Source: Mucilaginibacter sp. (GTDB lineage Bacteria; Bacteroidota; Bacteroidia; Sphingobacteriales; Sphingobacteriaceae). From it: 64,000 nt of DNA. The position numbers and the translations under genes are program-made. The stretch spans positions 248,001 to 312,000 of the forward strand of contig JAQBOM010000003.1 of the NCBI GenBank assembly GCA_028288025.1, written 5' to 3'. The number at the start of each line of letters is the position of its first letter. Position 1 is the stretch's first letter. Under the pieces are notes generated by a model that was not told where the DNA came from, made no database searches, and was given only the letters and a program-made list of their open reading frames with translations. This document shows positions 35,894 through 44,467 of the stretch, in pieces.

Positions 35894-36463
35894 TTACTTT
35901 TGCTGAAAAAATAATTTCTTCAGTCTTTGCAGGCATTTATATTTTTGGGTTTTGGCGTTATCCGCGTTGGTATACCCAAAACTCTCGCATATCTCCTGCA
36001 TCGACCGGTTATGTATGTAAAAATCTTCTATTATCGTTTTACAGGGTTCGCCTAACAATTGGAGCGCACTGCCCATCTTATTAAACTGTATATCCCGTTC
36101 GTTATTCTTTTCAGTTTCATCATCAACCACCAAGTACTCCTGGAAGTCCTTAATGTCCCCACTATACCGGTTCATCTGGCTCAGCCTTTTTAACCACAGC
36201 CGCCTGCATATGGAGTAAATATACGTTTTAAGTTTGCTGCTCAGTTCAAAATCGCCGGCTTTAACCTTATTGTAAAGAACTATTATAGCCTCCTGGTAAA
36301 TATCCTTAGCGTCATCCTCGTTACCACTGTTGTTGATGATCAGCTGCAGCACCATCGGAAAATAGGCCAGGTATAACCGCTTTAAAACACTTTCTGAGTT
36401 ATTAAGGATACCCAGTATTACTTCATTATCTGTTGGGATCCCGCTATTTAGGTCTTTACTCAC
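35894..36463 (-). CDS. ECF-type RNA polymerase sigma factor
   Basis: A 189-residue sigma-70 family protein. Region 2 (about residues 25-95) has EDDAKDIYQEAIIVLYNKV and SSKLKTYIYSICRRLWLKRL; region 4 (about 130-185) has SMQEICESFGYTNADNAKTQKYKCLQRLKKLF. Region 3 is absent, as in ECF factors. It is the first gene of a two-gene unit with the protease/anti-sigma-like gene, 12 bp apart. No TAnnTTTG box lies upstream, which would fit a self-directed promoter, though I cannot identify one. Confidence 0.93.
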   Translation of the reverse strand: MSKDLNSGIPTDNEVILGILNNSESVLKRLYLAYFPMVLQLIINNSGNEDDAKDIYQEAIIVLYNKVKAGDFELSSKLKTYIYSICRRLWLKRLSQMNRYSGDIKDFQEYLVVDDETEKNNERDIQFNKMGSALQLLGEPCKTIIEDFYIHNRSMQEICESFGYTNADNAKTQKYKCLQRLKKLFFQQK

Positions 36464-36539
36464 ACTTAATACAATTTATGCGAAATTGTAACCCATTATC
36501 CATAAAAAAAAATTAATGCGGAAATATATTTTGAGTGGG

Positions 36540-36638
36540 AAAAAGTCGGGAAAGTCGAAAAGTCCGAAAGATGCTCCAAACTCATATCAGAAAAATCGCT
36601 AACTTAAGACCTCTTACTGACTTTACTGACTTTCAACC
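36540..36638. repeat. word-repeat hairpin, CTTTCGGAC / ACTGACTTTC family
   Basis: The left arm AAAAGTCGGGAAAGTCGAAA then AGTCCGAAAG (36540-36570) opposes CTTACTGACTTTACTGACTTTC (36604-36626). It sits upstream of the sigma gene and the mini-lipoprotein gene. Confidence 0.6.
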
Positions 36639-36734
36639 ACTTATCTAATAAGTAAATTTTTTTGCAAATAACAGGGTTACCTTTTAAGTATTGGCGTATT
36701 AATCCGTAAACACTCACATTTTAAAACACAAAAA

Positions 36735-36923
36735 ATGAAAAATTCATTCAAAATGGGCGCTTTAGCCTTAGTTATCGCGGTTTCTTTCGCAGCTTGTAAA
36801 GGTAAAGGTTCTGCCGGTGCAGATTCAACTGTAAAAGTTGATTCAACTGTGAAAAAAGATTCAATTGTTAAAGTTGATTCAACTAAAAAAGACACAACTA
36901 AAAAAGATACAGTTAAAAAGTAA
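36735..36923 (+). CDS. lysine-rich mini-lipoprotein, copy 1
   Basis: A 62-residue predicted lipoprotein. The signal peptide ends in the lipobox-like SFAAC (Cys at residue 20), then GKGSAGAD, then a tail of repeated DSTVK/DSTKKDTT units ending KKDTVKK. The tail is hydrophilic, Lys/Asp/Thr-only and likely unstructured. The first 100 nt are almost identical to copy 2 at 37049, so this is a recent tandem duplication. A hairpin terminator follows. Function unknown. Confidence 0.8.
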   Translation: MKNSFKMGALALVIAVSFAACKGKGSAGADSTVKVDSTVKKDSIVKVDSTKKDTTKKDTVKK

Positions 36924-36954
36924 TTTTTAGTTTTTTCTGTTAATTTTTTTAGGC

Positions 36955-36999
36955 GAAAGGTGATCTGTGATTTTATTTAATCTCACGGGTTACCTTTTG
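36955..36999 (+). terminator. hairpin after mini-lipoprotein copy 1
   Basis: AAAGGT..GTGATT pairs with AATCTCAC..ACCTTT with an internal bulge, and is followed by TTGTTGTTTTT. Confidence 0.5.
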
Positions 37000-37048
37000 T
37001 TGTTTTTAGTATTAAAAGCAAAACTATTAATCACTTAAAAAAATTAAC

Positions 37049-37267
37049 ATGAAAAATTCTTTCAAAATGGGCGCTTTAGCTTTGGCTATCGCAGTTTCTT
37101 TCGCAGCTTGCAAAGGCAAAGGTTCTGCCGGTGCAGATTCAAGTAAGATGGATTCAGCTAAAATGGATTCAGCTAAAATGACTGACACCTCTAAGATGAA
37201 AGACACTTCAAAGATGAAAGACACATCTAAGAAGATGGCTAAAGACACTGCTAAGAAGAAAATGTAA
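37049..37267 (+). CDS. lysine-rich mini-lipoprotein, copy 2
   Basis: A 72-residue paralogue of the preceding gene. The signal peptide and lipobox (SFAACKGKGSAGADS) are the same apart from one substitution. The tail differs: units of DSAKM, DTSKMKDTSKM, ending KKKM, so Met replaces Val/Thr in the repeat. The tails have diverged by unit turnover while the signal region is conserved at DNA level. A strong terminator follows 20 bp after the stop. Function unknown. Confidence 0.8.
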   Translation: MKNSFKMGALALAIAVSFAACKGKGSAGADSSKMDSAKMDSAKMTDTSKMKDTSKMKDTSKKMAKDTAKKKM

Positions 37268-37286
37268 TTTTAATTTTAGCAAAAGC

Positions 37287-37319
37287 AAAAACGCTCCTGA
37301 ATTACCGGGAGCGTTTTTG
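37287..37319 (+). terminator. hairpin terminator after mini-lipoprotein copy 2
   Basis: A perfect stem AACGCTCC / GGGAGCGTT around TGAATTACC, with flanking A and T runs. Confidence 0.8.
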
Positions 37320-37382
37320 TTTATAAGGGTTTTTAATCAACTTTGACGCCTGCCTTTAATTGATTAACGGCAACAATAAAAC

Positions 37383-38882
37383 ATGCAGCCCTTACTTTCT
37401 ATTAATCACGCCACCGTACGTTTTTTAAACAACACACTTTTCAGCAGTTTAAACTTTATTGTTTGCAAAGGTCAGCATTATGCCCTTGTCGGGGAAAGCG
37501 GGTCGGGAAAAAGCGCACTGCTGCAGACCATCGCCGGCAGGTTCAATATCACCGGCGGCAATATCGACTATCATTTTTTTAATGAATTTTTAGAGAGATC
37601 GGGACATGACGGTACGCATCACACCTACCACCAATTGATCGCGCTGGTTGAAACCAAACATCATTTTAAAAATCTTTCAAACACCACCGACTTTTACTAC
37701 CAGCAGCGGTATAACTCATCCGATTCGGAAGACGCCCTGACAGTTGAAGAATATTTGCAAACTATTGCCCCCGCGCCGGGCAATAAACCGCGCTGGGATA
37801 CTGAAAAAGCAATCGCCCTTTTAAAGCTGGGCGACTTACGCAGCAAACAACTTATCAAGCTGTCAAACGGCGAAACCAAACGATTGATGCTGGCTGCAGC
37901 GTTATTAAAAAACCCTGTTTTGCTGTTGCTGGATAACCCACTGGTAGGCCTCGATGTGCAAACGAGAACAGAGTTCGATTCAATTCTGGACGAGATAACA
38001 GCCTCGGGAATTACCGTAATTATGGCGACGTCTCCAGATGAGATCCCCTCAGCGATAACACAGGTTGTTATGCTCCGGAGCGGAAGTATAAGTCAAATTA
38101 TTTTGAAAGAGCATTTCAACCCTATGCCATTTGCATTGAAAACTAAGGACAATATTGATAATGAAGAGTTGAAAGCGTTATTGAGCGGCGCCGCAAATAA
38201 AGCGATGTATCAATTCATCATCAACATGAATAACGTTCATGTACAGTACGGCGACAAGGTTATTTTGGATCAAATAAACTGGCAGGTACTCCCGGGAGAA
38301 AGATGGGCGCTGCTCGGCCCGAACGGGGCCGGCAAATCCACATTGCTAAGCCTGATCAATGGCGATAACCCGCAGGCCTATGCCAACGATATTGTTCTGT
38401 TTGATAAAAAGCGCGGCACAGGCGAAAGCATCTGGGATATAAAAAGTAAAATAGGCTTCGTATCGCCCGAACTGCATCAGTATTTCCCTACGGATAATAG
38501 CTGCCTCCAGGTCATTGAATCCGGCTATTACGATACATTAGGGCTGTTCAGGCCCAGTATTAAGTCACGTGCTGAAACTGCCTTACGCTGGATGAAAGCG
38601 CTTGAAATTGAAAAATATGCCCGGGTATTGCTGAAAAACATTCCCGCAAGCGCACAACGCTTATGCCTGCTGGCCCGCGCACTCATAAAAAACCCCGACC
38701 TGCTCATCTTCGATGAGCCTTGCCAGGGGCTGGATGCCCACCAGCAGCAGCATTTTAAAATGCTGGTAGATACGATTTGCCGCTTTGGCAATGTTACACT
38801 GATATACGTAACACATTACCAGCAGGAGATACCTGAAAGTGTGACGAAGGTTTTGCGATTAGAAAAAGGAAAGCAATACTAA
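37383..38882 (+). CDS. ABC ATPase with two nucleotide-binding domains (ModF-like)
   Basis: A 499-residue soluble protein with two ABC domains in tandem. Walker A motifs are GESGSGKS (about residue 38) and GPNGAGKS (about 315). The first domain has an ABC signature LSNGETKR and Walker B LLLLDNP, with Asn replacing the catalytic Glu, so it may not hydrolyse ATP. The second has the degenerate signature [16 protein letters not shown] with Walker B LLIFDEP. The layout matches ModF/PhrA-type ATPases more than ABC-F translation factors. No permease is adjacent. Function unknown. Confidence 0.85.
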   Translation: MQPLLSINHATVRFLNNTLFSSLNFIVCKGQHYALVGESGSGKSALLQTIAGRFNITGGNIDYHFFNEFLERSGHDGTHHTYHQLIALVETKHHFKNLSNTTDFYYQQRYNSSDSEDALTVEEYLQTIAPAPGNKPRWDTEKAIALLKLGDLRSKQLIKLSNGETKRLMLAAALLKNPVLLLLDNPLVGLDVQTRTEFDSILDEITASGITVIMATSPDEIPSAITQVVMLRSGSISQIILKEHFNPMPFALKTKDNIDNEELKALLSGAANKAMYQFIINMNNVHVQYGDKVILDQINWQVLPGERWALLGPNGAGKSTLLSLINGDNPQAYANDIVLFDKKRGTGESIWDIKSKIGFVSPELHQYFPTDNSCLQVIESGYYDTLGLFRPSIKSRAETALRWMKALEIEKYARVLLKNIPASAQRLCLLARALIKNPDLLIFDEPCQGLDAHQQQHFKMLVDTICRFGNVTLIYVTHYQQEIPESVTKVLRLEKGKQY

Positions 38883-38883
38883 T

Positions 38884-38998
38884 TTTCACGAGTTTAATCG
38901 AATTGCACAAATATAATTCGTGAGTTTTATGCTTGATTCATTCGTAAAAACCTGCACATTGAAATTCGTGTAATTCGATTAAATTCGTGCGTATTGGT
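38884..38998. repeat. AATTCGTG word repeat
   Basis: The words ACGAGTTTAATCGAATT, AATTCGTGAG, AATTCGTGTAATTCGATTAA then ATTCGTGCG occur in both orientations through the gap between the ABC ATPase and mqnC genes. Confidence 0.6.
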
Positions 38999-39008
38999 GT
39001 CTATTCAA

Positions 39009-39016
39009 TATCTTTG
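39009..39016 (+). promoter_or_regulatory. TAnnTTTG promoter box, leaderless type (mqnC)
   Basis: Reads TATCTTTG and ends 4 nt before the mqnC ATG at 39021. Confidence 0.6.
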
Positions 39017-39020
39017 TAAC

Positions 39021-40145
39021 ATGAATACAGCCGATCTGTTGCAGCGCGCTTTGCGGTTTGAATTTTTGAACCAGGAGGAAGGGGTTTTTCTGTATAAAAA
39101 TGCCTCCACGCCTGATTTGATGTATACCGCTAATGAACTGCGCAAGATACAGGTGCCGCATGGAAAGGTTACCTGGCAAATAGACCGGAATGTAAATACC
39201 ACCAACGTTTGTATAGCCAACTGTAAATTTTGCAACTTTTTCCGTCGCCCCGGGCACGAGGATAGCTATATCACCGACATAGAAACCTACAAGCAGAAAA
39301 TTGAAGAAACTTTCCGCTACGGCGGCGACCAGCTGCTGTTACAAGGCGGCCACCACCCCGACCTGGGCCTTAAATTTTATGCTGATACCTTCAGGCAACT
39401 GAAAGAATTATATCCTACGCTTAAACTGCATTCGTTAGGCCCGCCCGAGATTGCGCACGTGGCCAAGCTGGAAGGGATGAGCCATATTGATGTATTGAGG
39501 GAACTGAAGGCCGCGGGCCTTGATTCGCTGCCCGGCGCGGGTGCTGAGATTTTAAACGACCGTGTACGCCGGCTCATCAGCAAGGGCAAGTGCGGCGGCC
39601 AGGAATGGCTGGATGTAATGCGCGCCGCCCACAAAATTAATCTGCCCAGCTCAGCAACGATGATGTTCGGCCATATCGAAACTATTGAAGAACGTTTTGA
39701 GCACCTGGTGTGGATACGCGAGGTACAATCCGAAAAACCGGAAGGTAATTATGGATTTGTAGCCTTTATCCCCTGGCCCTTCCAGGACGACGGCACCCTG
39801 TTGCGCAAAGTAAGGGGCATAACCAATAACGTAACCGGCGACGAGTATATCCGCATGATCGCCCTGAGCCGCATTATGCTGCCTAATATTAAAAACATAC
39901 AGGCCTCATGGTTAACGGTTGGCAAACAGGTAGCACAAATTTGCCTGCACGCGGGCGCCAATGACTTTGGCTCTATCATGATCGAAGAAAATGTGGTCTC
40001 TGCCGCAGGCGCACCGCACCGCTTCACAGCAAAAGGCATACAGGAATCCATTAAAGAGGCTGGTTTTGAACCCCAGCTGCGCACCCAAAAATATGAATGG
40101 CGCGAAATCCCCGCTGCTATCGAAGAACAGGTAATTAATTATTAG
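39021..40145 (+). CDS. mqnC: cyclic dehypoxanthinyl futalosine synthase
   Basis: A radical-SAM enzyme of the futalosine route to menaquinone; it cyclises dehypoxanthinyl futalosine. The 374-residue product has the 4Fe-4S ligands Cys64, Cys68 and Cys71 in CIANCKFCNFF. The QGGHHPDL segment and the PGAGAEIL block match MqnC rather than MqnE. The ATG at 39021 replaces an in-frame upstream TTG because of the promoter box directly before it. Other mqn genes are not in the window. Confidence 0.95.
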   Translation: MNTADLLQRALRFEFLNQEEGVFLYKNASTPDLMYTANELRKIQVPHGKVTWQIDRNVNTTNVCIANCKFCNFFRRPGHEDSYITDIETYKQKIEETFRYGGDQLLLQGGHHPDLGLKFYADTFRQLKELYPTLKLHSLGPPEIAHVAKLEGMSHIDVLRELKAAGLDSLPGAGAEILNDRVRRLISKGKCGGQEWLDVMRAAHKINLPSSATMMFGHIETIEERFEHLVWIREVQSEKPEGNYGFVAFIPWPFQDDGTLLRKVRGITNNVTGDEYIRMIALSRIMLPNIKNIQASWLTVGKQVAQICLHAGANDFGSIMIEENVVSAAGAPHRFTAKGIQESIKEAGFEPQLRTQKYEWREIPAAIEEQVINY

Positions 40146-40149
40146 AGGT

Positions 40150-40194
40150 AAGAATTTTTCTTACTTTCGGACTTTACTGACTTTCGGACTCATC
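40150..40194. repeat. CTTTCGGACTTTACTGACTTTCGGAC word repeat
   Basis: A tandem one-arm repeat directly before the scpB start; same words as at 31071, 31545 and 36604. Confidence 0.55.
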
Positions 40195-40755
40195 ATGGAA
40201 GACATCGAACAATACATTGAGGCCCTAATCTTTGTATCGGAGCAAAGCATCCGTACTGAGGAGATCGTCTATTGTCTTCAGGCGGCCTTTGAGCAGGATT
40301 TTACAGAAGAAGACGTAAGTCATCACATTGCCAATATCACCAAAAAGTACCAGGATAAACAGTTCGCCATTGGCGTGGTGAAAGTGAACAATGGGTACCA
40401 GTTTTTAACGAAGAAAGATTATCATTCCGTCATCAGCTTGCTGCAGGCCCAGCGCGCGAAGAAGAAGCTGAGCCAGGCAGCGCTCGAAACCCTTGCCATT
40501 ATTGCCTATAAACAACCCGTAACCAAGCCGGATATCGAACAAATACGCGGTGTAAACTGTGACTATTCCATTCAAAAACTGCTTGAAAAAGAATTGATCT
40601 CGATCCTCGGCAAATCGGAAGCTATCGGGAAACCGATACTGTACGGCACCAGTCCCATGTTCATGGATTACTTCGGCATTAATAACATTAATGAATTGCC
40701 TCAGATAAAAGAGTTTACAGATAACACCGCATCCATTGGCGAACAGGCCGAATAA
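40195..40755 (+). CDS. scpB: segregation and condensation protein B
   Basis: A winged-helix partner of ScpA in the SMC condensin complex that helps separate chromosomes. The 186-residue product has two winged-helix domains with the hallmark LSQAALETLAIIAYKQPVTK and DIEQIRGVNCD followed by LGKSEAIGKPILYGTSPMFMDYFGI. scpA and smc are not nearby. The start lies immediately after a word repeat. No promoter box was found. Confidence 0.96.
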   Translation: MEDIEQYIEALIFVSEQSIRTEEIVYCLQAAFEQDFTEEDVSHHIANITKKYQDKQFAIGVVKVNNGYQFLTKKDYHSVISLLQAQRAKKKLSQAALETLAIIAYKQPVTKPDIEQIRGVNCDYSIQKLLEKELISILGKSEAIGKPILYGTSPMFMDYFGINNINELPQIKEFTDNTASIGEQAE

Positions 40756-40911
40756 ATAAAGAAAAATAAAATTCGAAAATCTTATTTTTAATGAAAATGA
40801 TTTGATTATTTTTACTTAGAAATACAATTTAGTGGGTCCAATAAAAAAAATCATTTGAATTAAGGGCATTTAGTTATTATTGAAAAAAGTTTTACTATAA
40901 AATTCAAGGCA

Positions 40912-41106
40912 ATGGGAGCTCCAAAAAAACCTGTAAACAAGAAAATCGATTCTCAAAACACGGGCGAGGATGAGGATGATGATGATAGCATACTTGATCA
41001 AAGTGGTAAGAAAAAAATCATTGACGAGGACGACGATGATTTTGACGGCCCTTTAGATGACTTGAGTTACGAAAATTTCGACTACGACGAAGACGACGAT
41101 TATTGA
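40912..41106 (+). CDS. highly acidic small protein
   Basis: A 64-residue protein in which 25 residues are Asp or Glu, in runs such as EDEDDDD and DEDDDDFD, after a basic N-terminus (MGAPKKPVNKK). It is followed 25 bp later by a strong terminator, which supports a real transcript. Its length, the ordered Phe/Tyr spacing at the end (YENFDYDED) and the terminator argue against chance. No known domain. It could be a DNA-mimic-like or chaperone-interacting protein, but nothing shows that. Confidence 0.7.
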   Translation: MGAPKKPVNKKIDSQNTGEDEDDDDSILDQSGKKKIIDEDDDDFDGPLDDLSYENFDYDEDDDY

Positions 41107-41130
41107 TTAATATATATTTATCTGCATTGT

Positions 41131-41167
41131 AAAGCATTCAGACGTTATACCTCTGGATGCTTTTTTT
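41131..41167 (+). terminator. terminator after the acidic protein gene
   Basis: The stem GCATTCAGA / TCTGGATGC (one G-T pair) with loop CGTTATACC is followed by seven T residues. Confidence 0.8.
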
Positions 41168-41194
41168 ATGGAACTACTACAAGCCAATCTACCT

Positions 41195-42331
41195 ATGACC
41201 ATAACCGAAGTAAAGGACAAAGCCACAAAAAAAGCTTTTTTAGACGCGGCGCGAATAATTTATAAAAATGACAAAACGTGGGTTTGCCCGTTAGATAACG
41301 ATATTGAGGCAGTTTTTGACCCGGCTAAAAATAACTTCCACCAGCACGGCCAATGCACCAGGTGGATATTAACCGGCGAAAAAGGGCAGCTGATCGGTCG
41401 CATTGCGGCTTTTATTAACGACAAAAAAGCGTACAACTATGAGCAGCCTACAGGTGGCACAGGTTTTTTTGAATGTATCGATAATGAGGCTGCCGCCTTC
41501 CTGTTATTTGATACTGCAAAAAGCTGGTTAAGCGAGCGAGGCATGCAAGCCATGGACGGGCCTATCAATTTTGGCGAGAATGATAATTTTTGGGGACTGC
41601 TGGTTGAGGGTTTTACAGCGCCGTCGTACGGCATGAATTATAATCCTCCGTATTACCACGCTTTATTCGAACATTATGGCTTTAAAACGTTGTATGCGCA
41701 AATTACAAACCATTTAAACATACTTAAACCATTTCCTGAAAGGTTTCGCAAGATCGCAAAATGGGTGATGCAAAAGCCCGGGTATGAATTTAAGCACCTG
41801 CGGGCAAAGGAGATCGAAAAGTTCGCGGCGGACTTTATGGAGATTTATAACGACGCCTGGGAAAATTTCGAAAACTTTGTGCCCATAACGCATGCCACCA
41901 TAGCAGAAAGCTTCAAAAAGATGAAGCCGCTGATGGACGAAAACCTGATATGGTTTGCCTATGTTAACGGCGAACCTGTCTCATTTTTGATTGTTTTACC
42001 GGATGCAAACCCGATGATAAAGCCTTTAAATGGAAAACTCGACCTTATAGGCAAGCTTAAATTTTTATACAAAAAGTGGAAAGGTGTTTCCAGGATGCGG
42101 GCTATAGTTATGGGCACCAAACAAAAATATCAAAATCACGGCCTCGAATCGGGGCTGTTTATAACCCTGGGCGAATACGTTCTGCCTTTGAATCAATATA
42201 CCGAACTGGAATTATCCTGGGTTGGCGACTTCAACGAAAAAATGATGGCCATGCACCACGCCATGGGCGCAATATTTGGGAAAAAGCACTTAACGATGCG
42301 TTATTTTTTTAACGACCCCGCGCAGACCTGA
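41195..42331 (+). CDS. GNAT-like protein
   Basis: A 378-residue cytosolic protein resembling Bacteroidota proteins annotated as GNAT N-acetyltransferase or hypothetical. The N-terminal region (ITEVKDKATKKAFLDAARIIYKNDKTWVCPL) and central GPINFGENDNFWGLLVEGF are conserved features as I recall them; no clear acetyl-CoA loop is seen. The start at 41195 is chosen because the in-frame ATG at 41168 abuts the T-run of a terminator and its nine extra residues do not look conserved. Substrate unknown. Confidence 0.8.
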   Translation: MTITEVKDKATKKAFLDAARIIYKNDKTWVCPLDNDIEAVFDPAKNNFHQHGQCTRWILTGEKGQLIGRIAAFINDKKAYNYEQPTGGTGFFECIDNEAAAFLLFDTAKSWLSERGMQAMDGPINFGENDNFWGLLVEGFTAPSYGMNYNPPYYHALFEHYGFKTLYAQITNHLNILKPFPERFRKIAKWVMQKPGYEFKHLRAKEIEKFAADFMEIYNDAWENFENFVPITHATIAESFKKMKPLMDENLIWFAYVNGEPVSFLIVLPDANPMIKPLNGKLDLIGKLKFLYKKWKGVSRMRAIVMGTKQKYQNHGLESGLFITLGEYVLPLNQYTELELSWVGDFNEKMMAMHHAMGAIFGKKHLTMRYFFNDPAQT

Positions 42332-42425
42332 AATAAGAAGTGATATAACCGGAGTCTAAGACTAAGTCGAAATTTTGCACATAAACCAAAGGGGAATAAA
42401 GGCCTTATTAATTGATGTGCCGTTG

Positions 42426-42767
42426 TTACGCGGTTGCCTTGCTGTGTCTTAGCTCTTCAAACAATTCGATCACCTTTTTCTGCAGACCGATAACTTCCGT
42501 TTCGCGCTCCATCAGCTTCTTGTTCAACACGTCCAGTTCGCTTGCAAATTTTTGATCCTGTTCGCTATCAGAAAAGGTAAGCAATTGTACTACAGTCATC
42601 TCGAACAAAGTGGCAATTTGCTCTAGCCTTGACAAGTTGATGTCAGTAATACTGGTTTCAATTTTTGAAAACGCGGGAATAGAAATATCCAGCCGTTTTG
42701 CAACGTCTTCCTGGCTCCAGTTTTTTTGGTGGCGTAATAATCTGATTTTTTTTCCTAGTGATTTCAT
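42426..42767 (-). CDS. XRE-family helix-turn-helix regulator
   Basis: A 113-residue DNA-binding protein. An N-terminal Cro/CI-type helix-turn-helix (about residues 4-60: KIRLLRHQKNWSQEDVAKRLDISIPAFSKIE) is followed by a predicted coiled coil (about 68-108: EQDQKFASELDVLNKKLMERE). The coiled coil probably mediates dimerisation. It stands alone, with no toxin partner or adjacent target, and 226 bp of A+T-rich sequence upstream. Confidence 0.9.
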   Translation of the reverse strand: MKSLGKKIRLLRHQKNWSQEDVAKRLDISIPAFSKIETSITDINLSRLEQIATLFEMTVVQLLTFSDSEQDQKFASELDVLNKKLMERETEVIGLQKKVIELFEELRHSKATA

Positions 42768-42993
42768 GTTAGTCTTTTAAGGATATAGGTTTCTCGAAAG
42801 TTAAATATCTTACAATATTATTTAATATCTCGCTAATTGTCAACAATTTCGAAAAATATTTTTTTTTAGAATTCAATTAATTTTTTGTCGATTTAATTTA
42901 AAATATGACGAGCAAACACCGTGAGTATCAACAACCTGTTAAAAAAGATGATTTTTTCTCCATATTAAATTTAATCGTTTAATTAAATAAATT

Positions 42994-43839
42994 TTAATCG
43001 TTTAATTTAACAAACTTAACCGCAACCCAATTAATATTTTCTTTATGATTAATGTAAACTATGCCATGTTTACGTGCCACGGTTATAATTTGTTCCAAAT
43101 TATTTGTAAAAAAAAATCCACTTAAATAAATTTCGCCATTCAACTTTGTCACCTCACTATACCGCTGCATCTGATCAAGCAAAATATTGCGGTTTATGTT
43201 AGCTAAAATGGTGTCAAATTTTTCATTGGGTATTGCCTCTTTTGAGCCGCACAACGCCGTAATATTATCTACACTATTCAATTGGGCATTTTCAATCGTG
43301 CTGTCGTAACAAACCTGGTCGTTATCAATGGCTGTTATTTTTGCCGCGCCCAGCTTCGACGCCATAATAGCCAGTATGCCGGTGCCGCAGCCCATATCCA
43401 GCACATTTTTATTCGCGAAATTATTTTCGAGCATCAGTTCCAGCATCATCGCCGTGGTTTGATGATGCCCGGTCCCGAAAGCCATTTTTGGATCAATCAC
43501 AATCTCATGTTCAAATTCAGGCCTCGGCGCGTGAAAGGTCGCCCTTACGAAAATTTTATTGCCGATTTCAATGGGCTCAAAATTGCTTTCCCACACCTCG
43601 TTCCAATTCTTTTGCGGGATGAGTGTGACTTCGTAACTAAAAGAAAACATTTCCCGGTGAAGCGACAATGTTTCGTCAAGCTGCGCTTGGTTAAAATTAT
43701 CTACCGGTATATAGGCTTTAAACCCAAAATCAAGTTGTTCAAAAGTATCGAAACCGATTTCGCCCAGGGCATCGATCAGCAGGTCCTCCTGGTAGTCTTC
43801 GGTGGGGATGGTAGTGAAAAGTAATTCGTAGTAATTCAT
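42994..43839 (-). CDS. prmA: ribosomal protein L11 methyltransferase
   Basis: Trimethylates ribosomal protein L11 with SAM. The 281-residue product has an N-terminal substrate-recognition domain and a methyltransferase domain with VLDMGCGTGILAIMASKLGA and the catalytic-loop ANINRNIL (NPPY-equivalent). The GTGHHQTTAMMLE segment is diagnostic. A membrane-protein gene lies 34 bp upstream on the same strand and is possibly cotranscribed. Confidence 0.95.
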   Translation of the reverse strand: MNYYELLFTTIPTEDYQEDLLIDALGEIGFDTFEQLDFGFKAYIPVDNFNQAQLDETLSLHREMFSFSYEVTLIPQKNWNEVWESNFEPIEIGNKIFVRATFHAPRPEFEHEIVIDPKMAFGTGHHQTTAMMLELMLENNFANKNVLDMGCGTGILAIMASKLGAAKITAIDNDQVCYDSTIENAQLNSVDNITALCGSKEAIPNEKFDTILANINRNILLDQMQRYSEVTKLNGEIYLSGFFFTNNLEQIITVARKHGIVYINHKENINWVAVKFVKLND

Positions 43840-43873
43840 GGAACTGATGTGAACATAAAAACGCCTAGACCTG

Positions 43874-44338
43874 CTAAATATTTGATTGATCTGCCGCGGG
43901 GGTGTTAAACTCTTTTTTATCGATCAAATACAACACGCCGAAATTTATGAGCCAGTAAAAAGCTTGTACCCCCGCCATAAATAAAAAAATAGAAAGTAAA
44001 TGACCTGTCCCGGTCGCACTATCCCATATCAGGTAGCTTATTCCGGCGGATAACAAAGTAGTCACTATACATACAAAAATTAAAATATTCATTAACCGGT
44101 GCGACCGGCTTAAAATCTTCCGCCACAGTGGTATAATGATCAGCAGCTGTGTGAGTAAGGCAGTCAGGAATAATAAGGGAGTAAAAATTTTAAAGTAGTC
44201 CATCAGCCCGTAAAGCGTCTCGTTACCAATATCGGGCAAACCGCCAATGTGCCGGGCCAAAGGCCCGAATTTTATCAGCGCAGCGAATATTACAAATCCT
44301 GCAAGCGGCGGTAAAATTATTCTCAGCAGTTTTTTCAT
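43874..44338 (-). CDS. four-TM membrane protein of unknown function
   Basis: A 154-residue inner-membrane protein with four hydrophobic segments: IILPPLAGFVIFAALIKFG, FTPLLFLTALLTQLLIIIPL, MNILIFVCIVTTLLSAGISYL and LSIFLFMAGVQAFYWLINFG. No catalytic or transport motif is recognised. It precedes prmA by 34 bp, on the same strand. Both flanks on the tpiA side carry word repeats. Confidence 0.8.
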   Translation of the reverse strand: MKKLLRIILPPLAGFVIFAALIKFGPLARHIGGLPDIGNETLYGLMDYFKIFTPLLFLTALLTQLLIIIPLWRKILSRSHRLMNILIFVCIVTTLLSAGISYLIWDSATGTGHLLSIFLFMAGVQAFYWLINFGVLYLIDKKEFNTPAADQSNI

Positions 44339-44340
44339 GT

Positions 44341-44464
44341 TGGAGATCAGAGGTTAGAGATCAGAGGTTAGAGATTGGTGTAAATAAGGAAACCACGAAA
44401 CTAACACATAAGTTTCATCTACAGAGTGAAACCTAATCTCCAATCTCTAAACTCTAATCTCCCT
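44341..44464. repeat. word-repeat hairpin, AGAGATTAGAGGTT family
   Basis: The left arm (44341-44380) has GAGATCAGAGGTTA twice plus GAGATTGG; the right arm (44430-44464) has CCTAATCTCCAATCTCTAAA then CTCTAATCTCC. It lies between tpiA and the membrane-protein gene. Related words occur at 1-70, 31024 and 46917. Confidence 0.8.
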
Positions 44465-44467
44465 CTA

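Noticed and set aside
36540..36638. Rho-independent terminator
   Set aside because: It is a hairpin but built of repeated words with no T-run, so it is listed as a word repeat.
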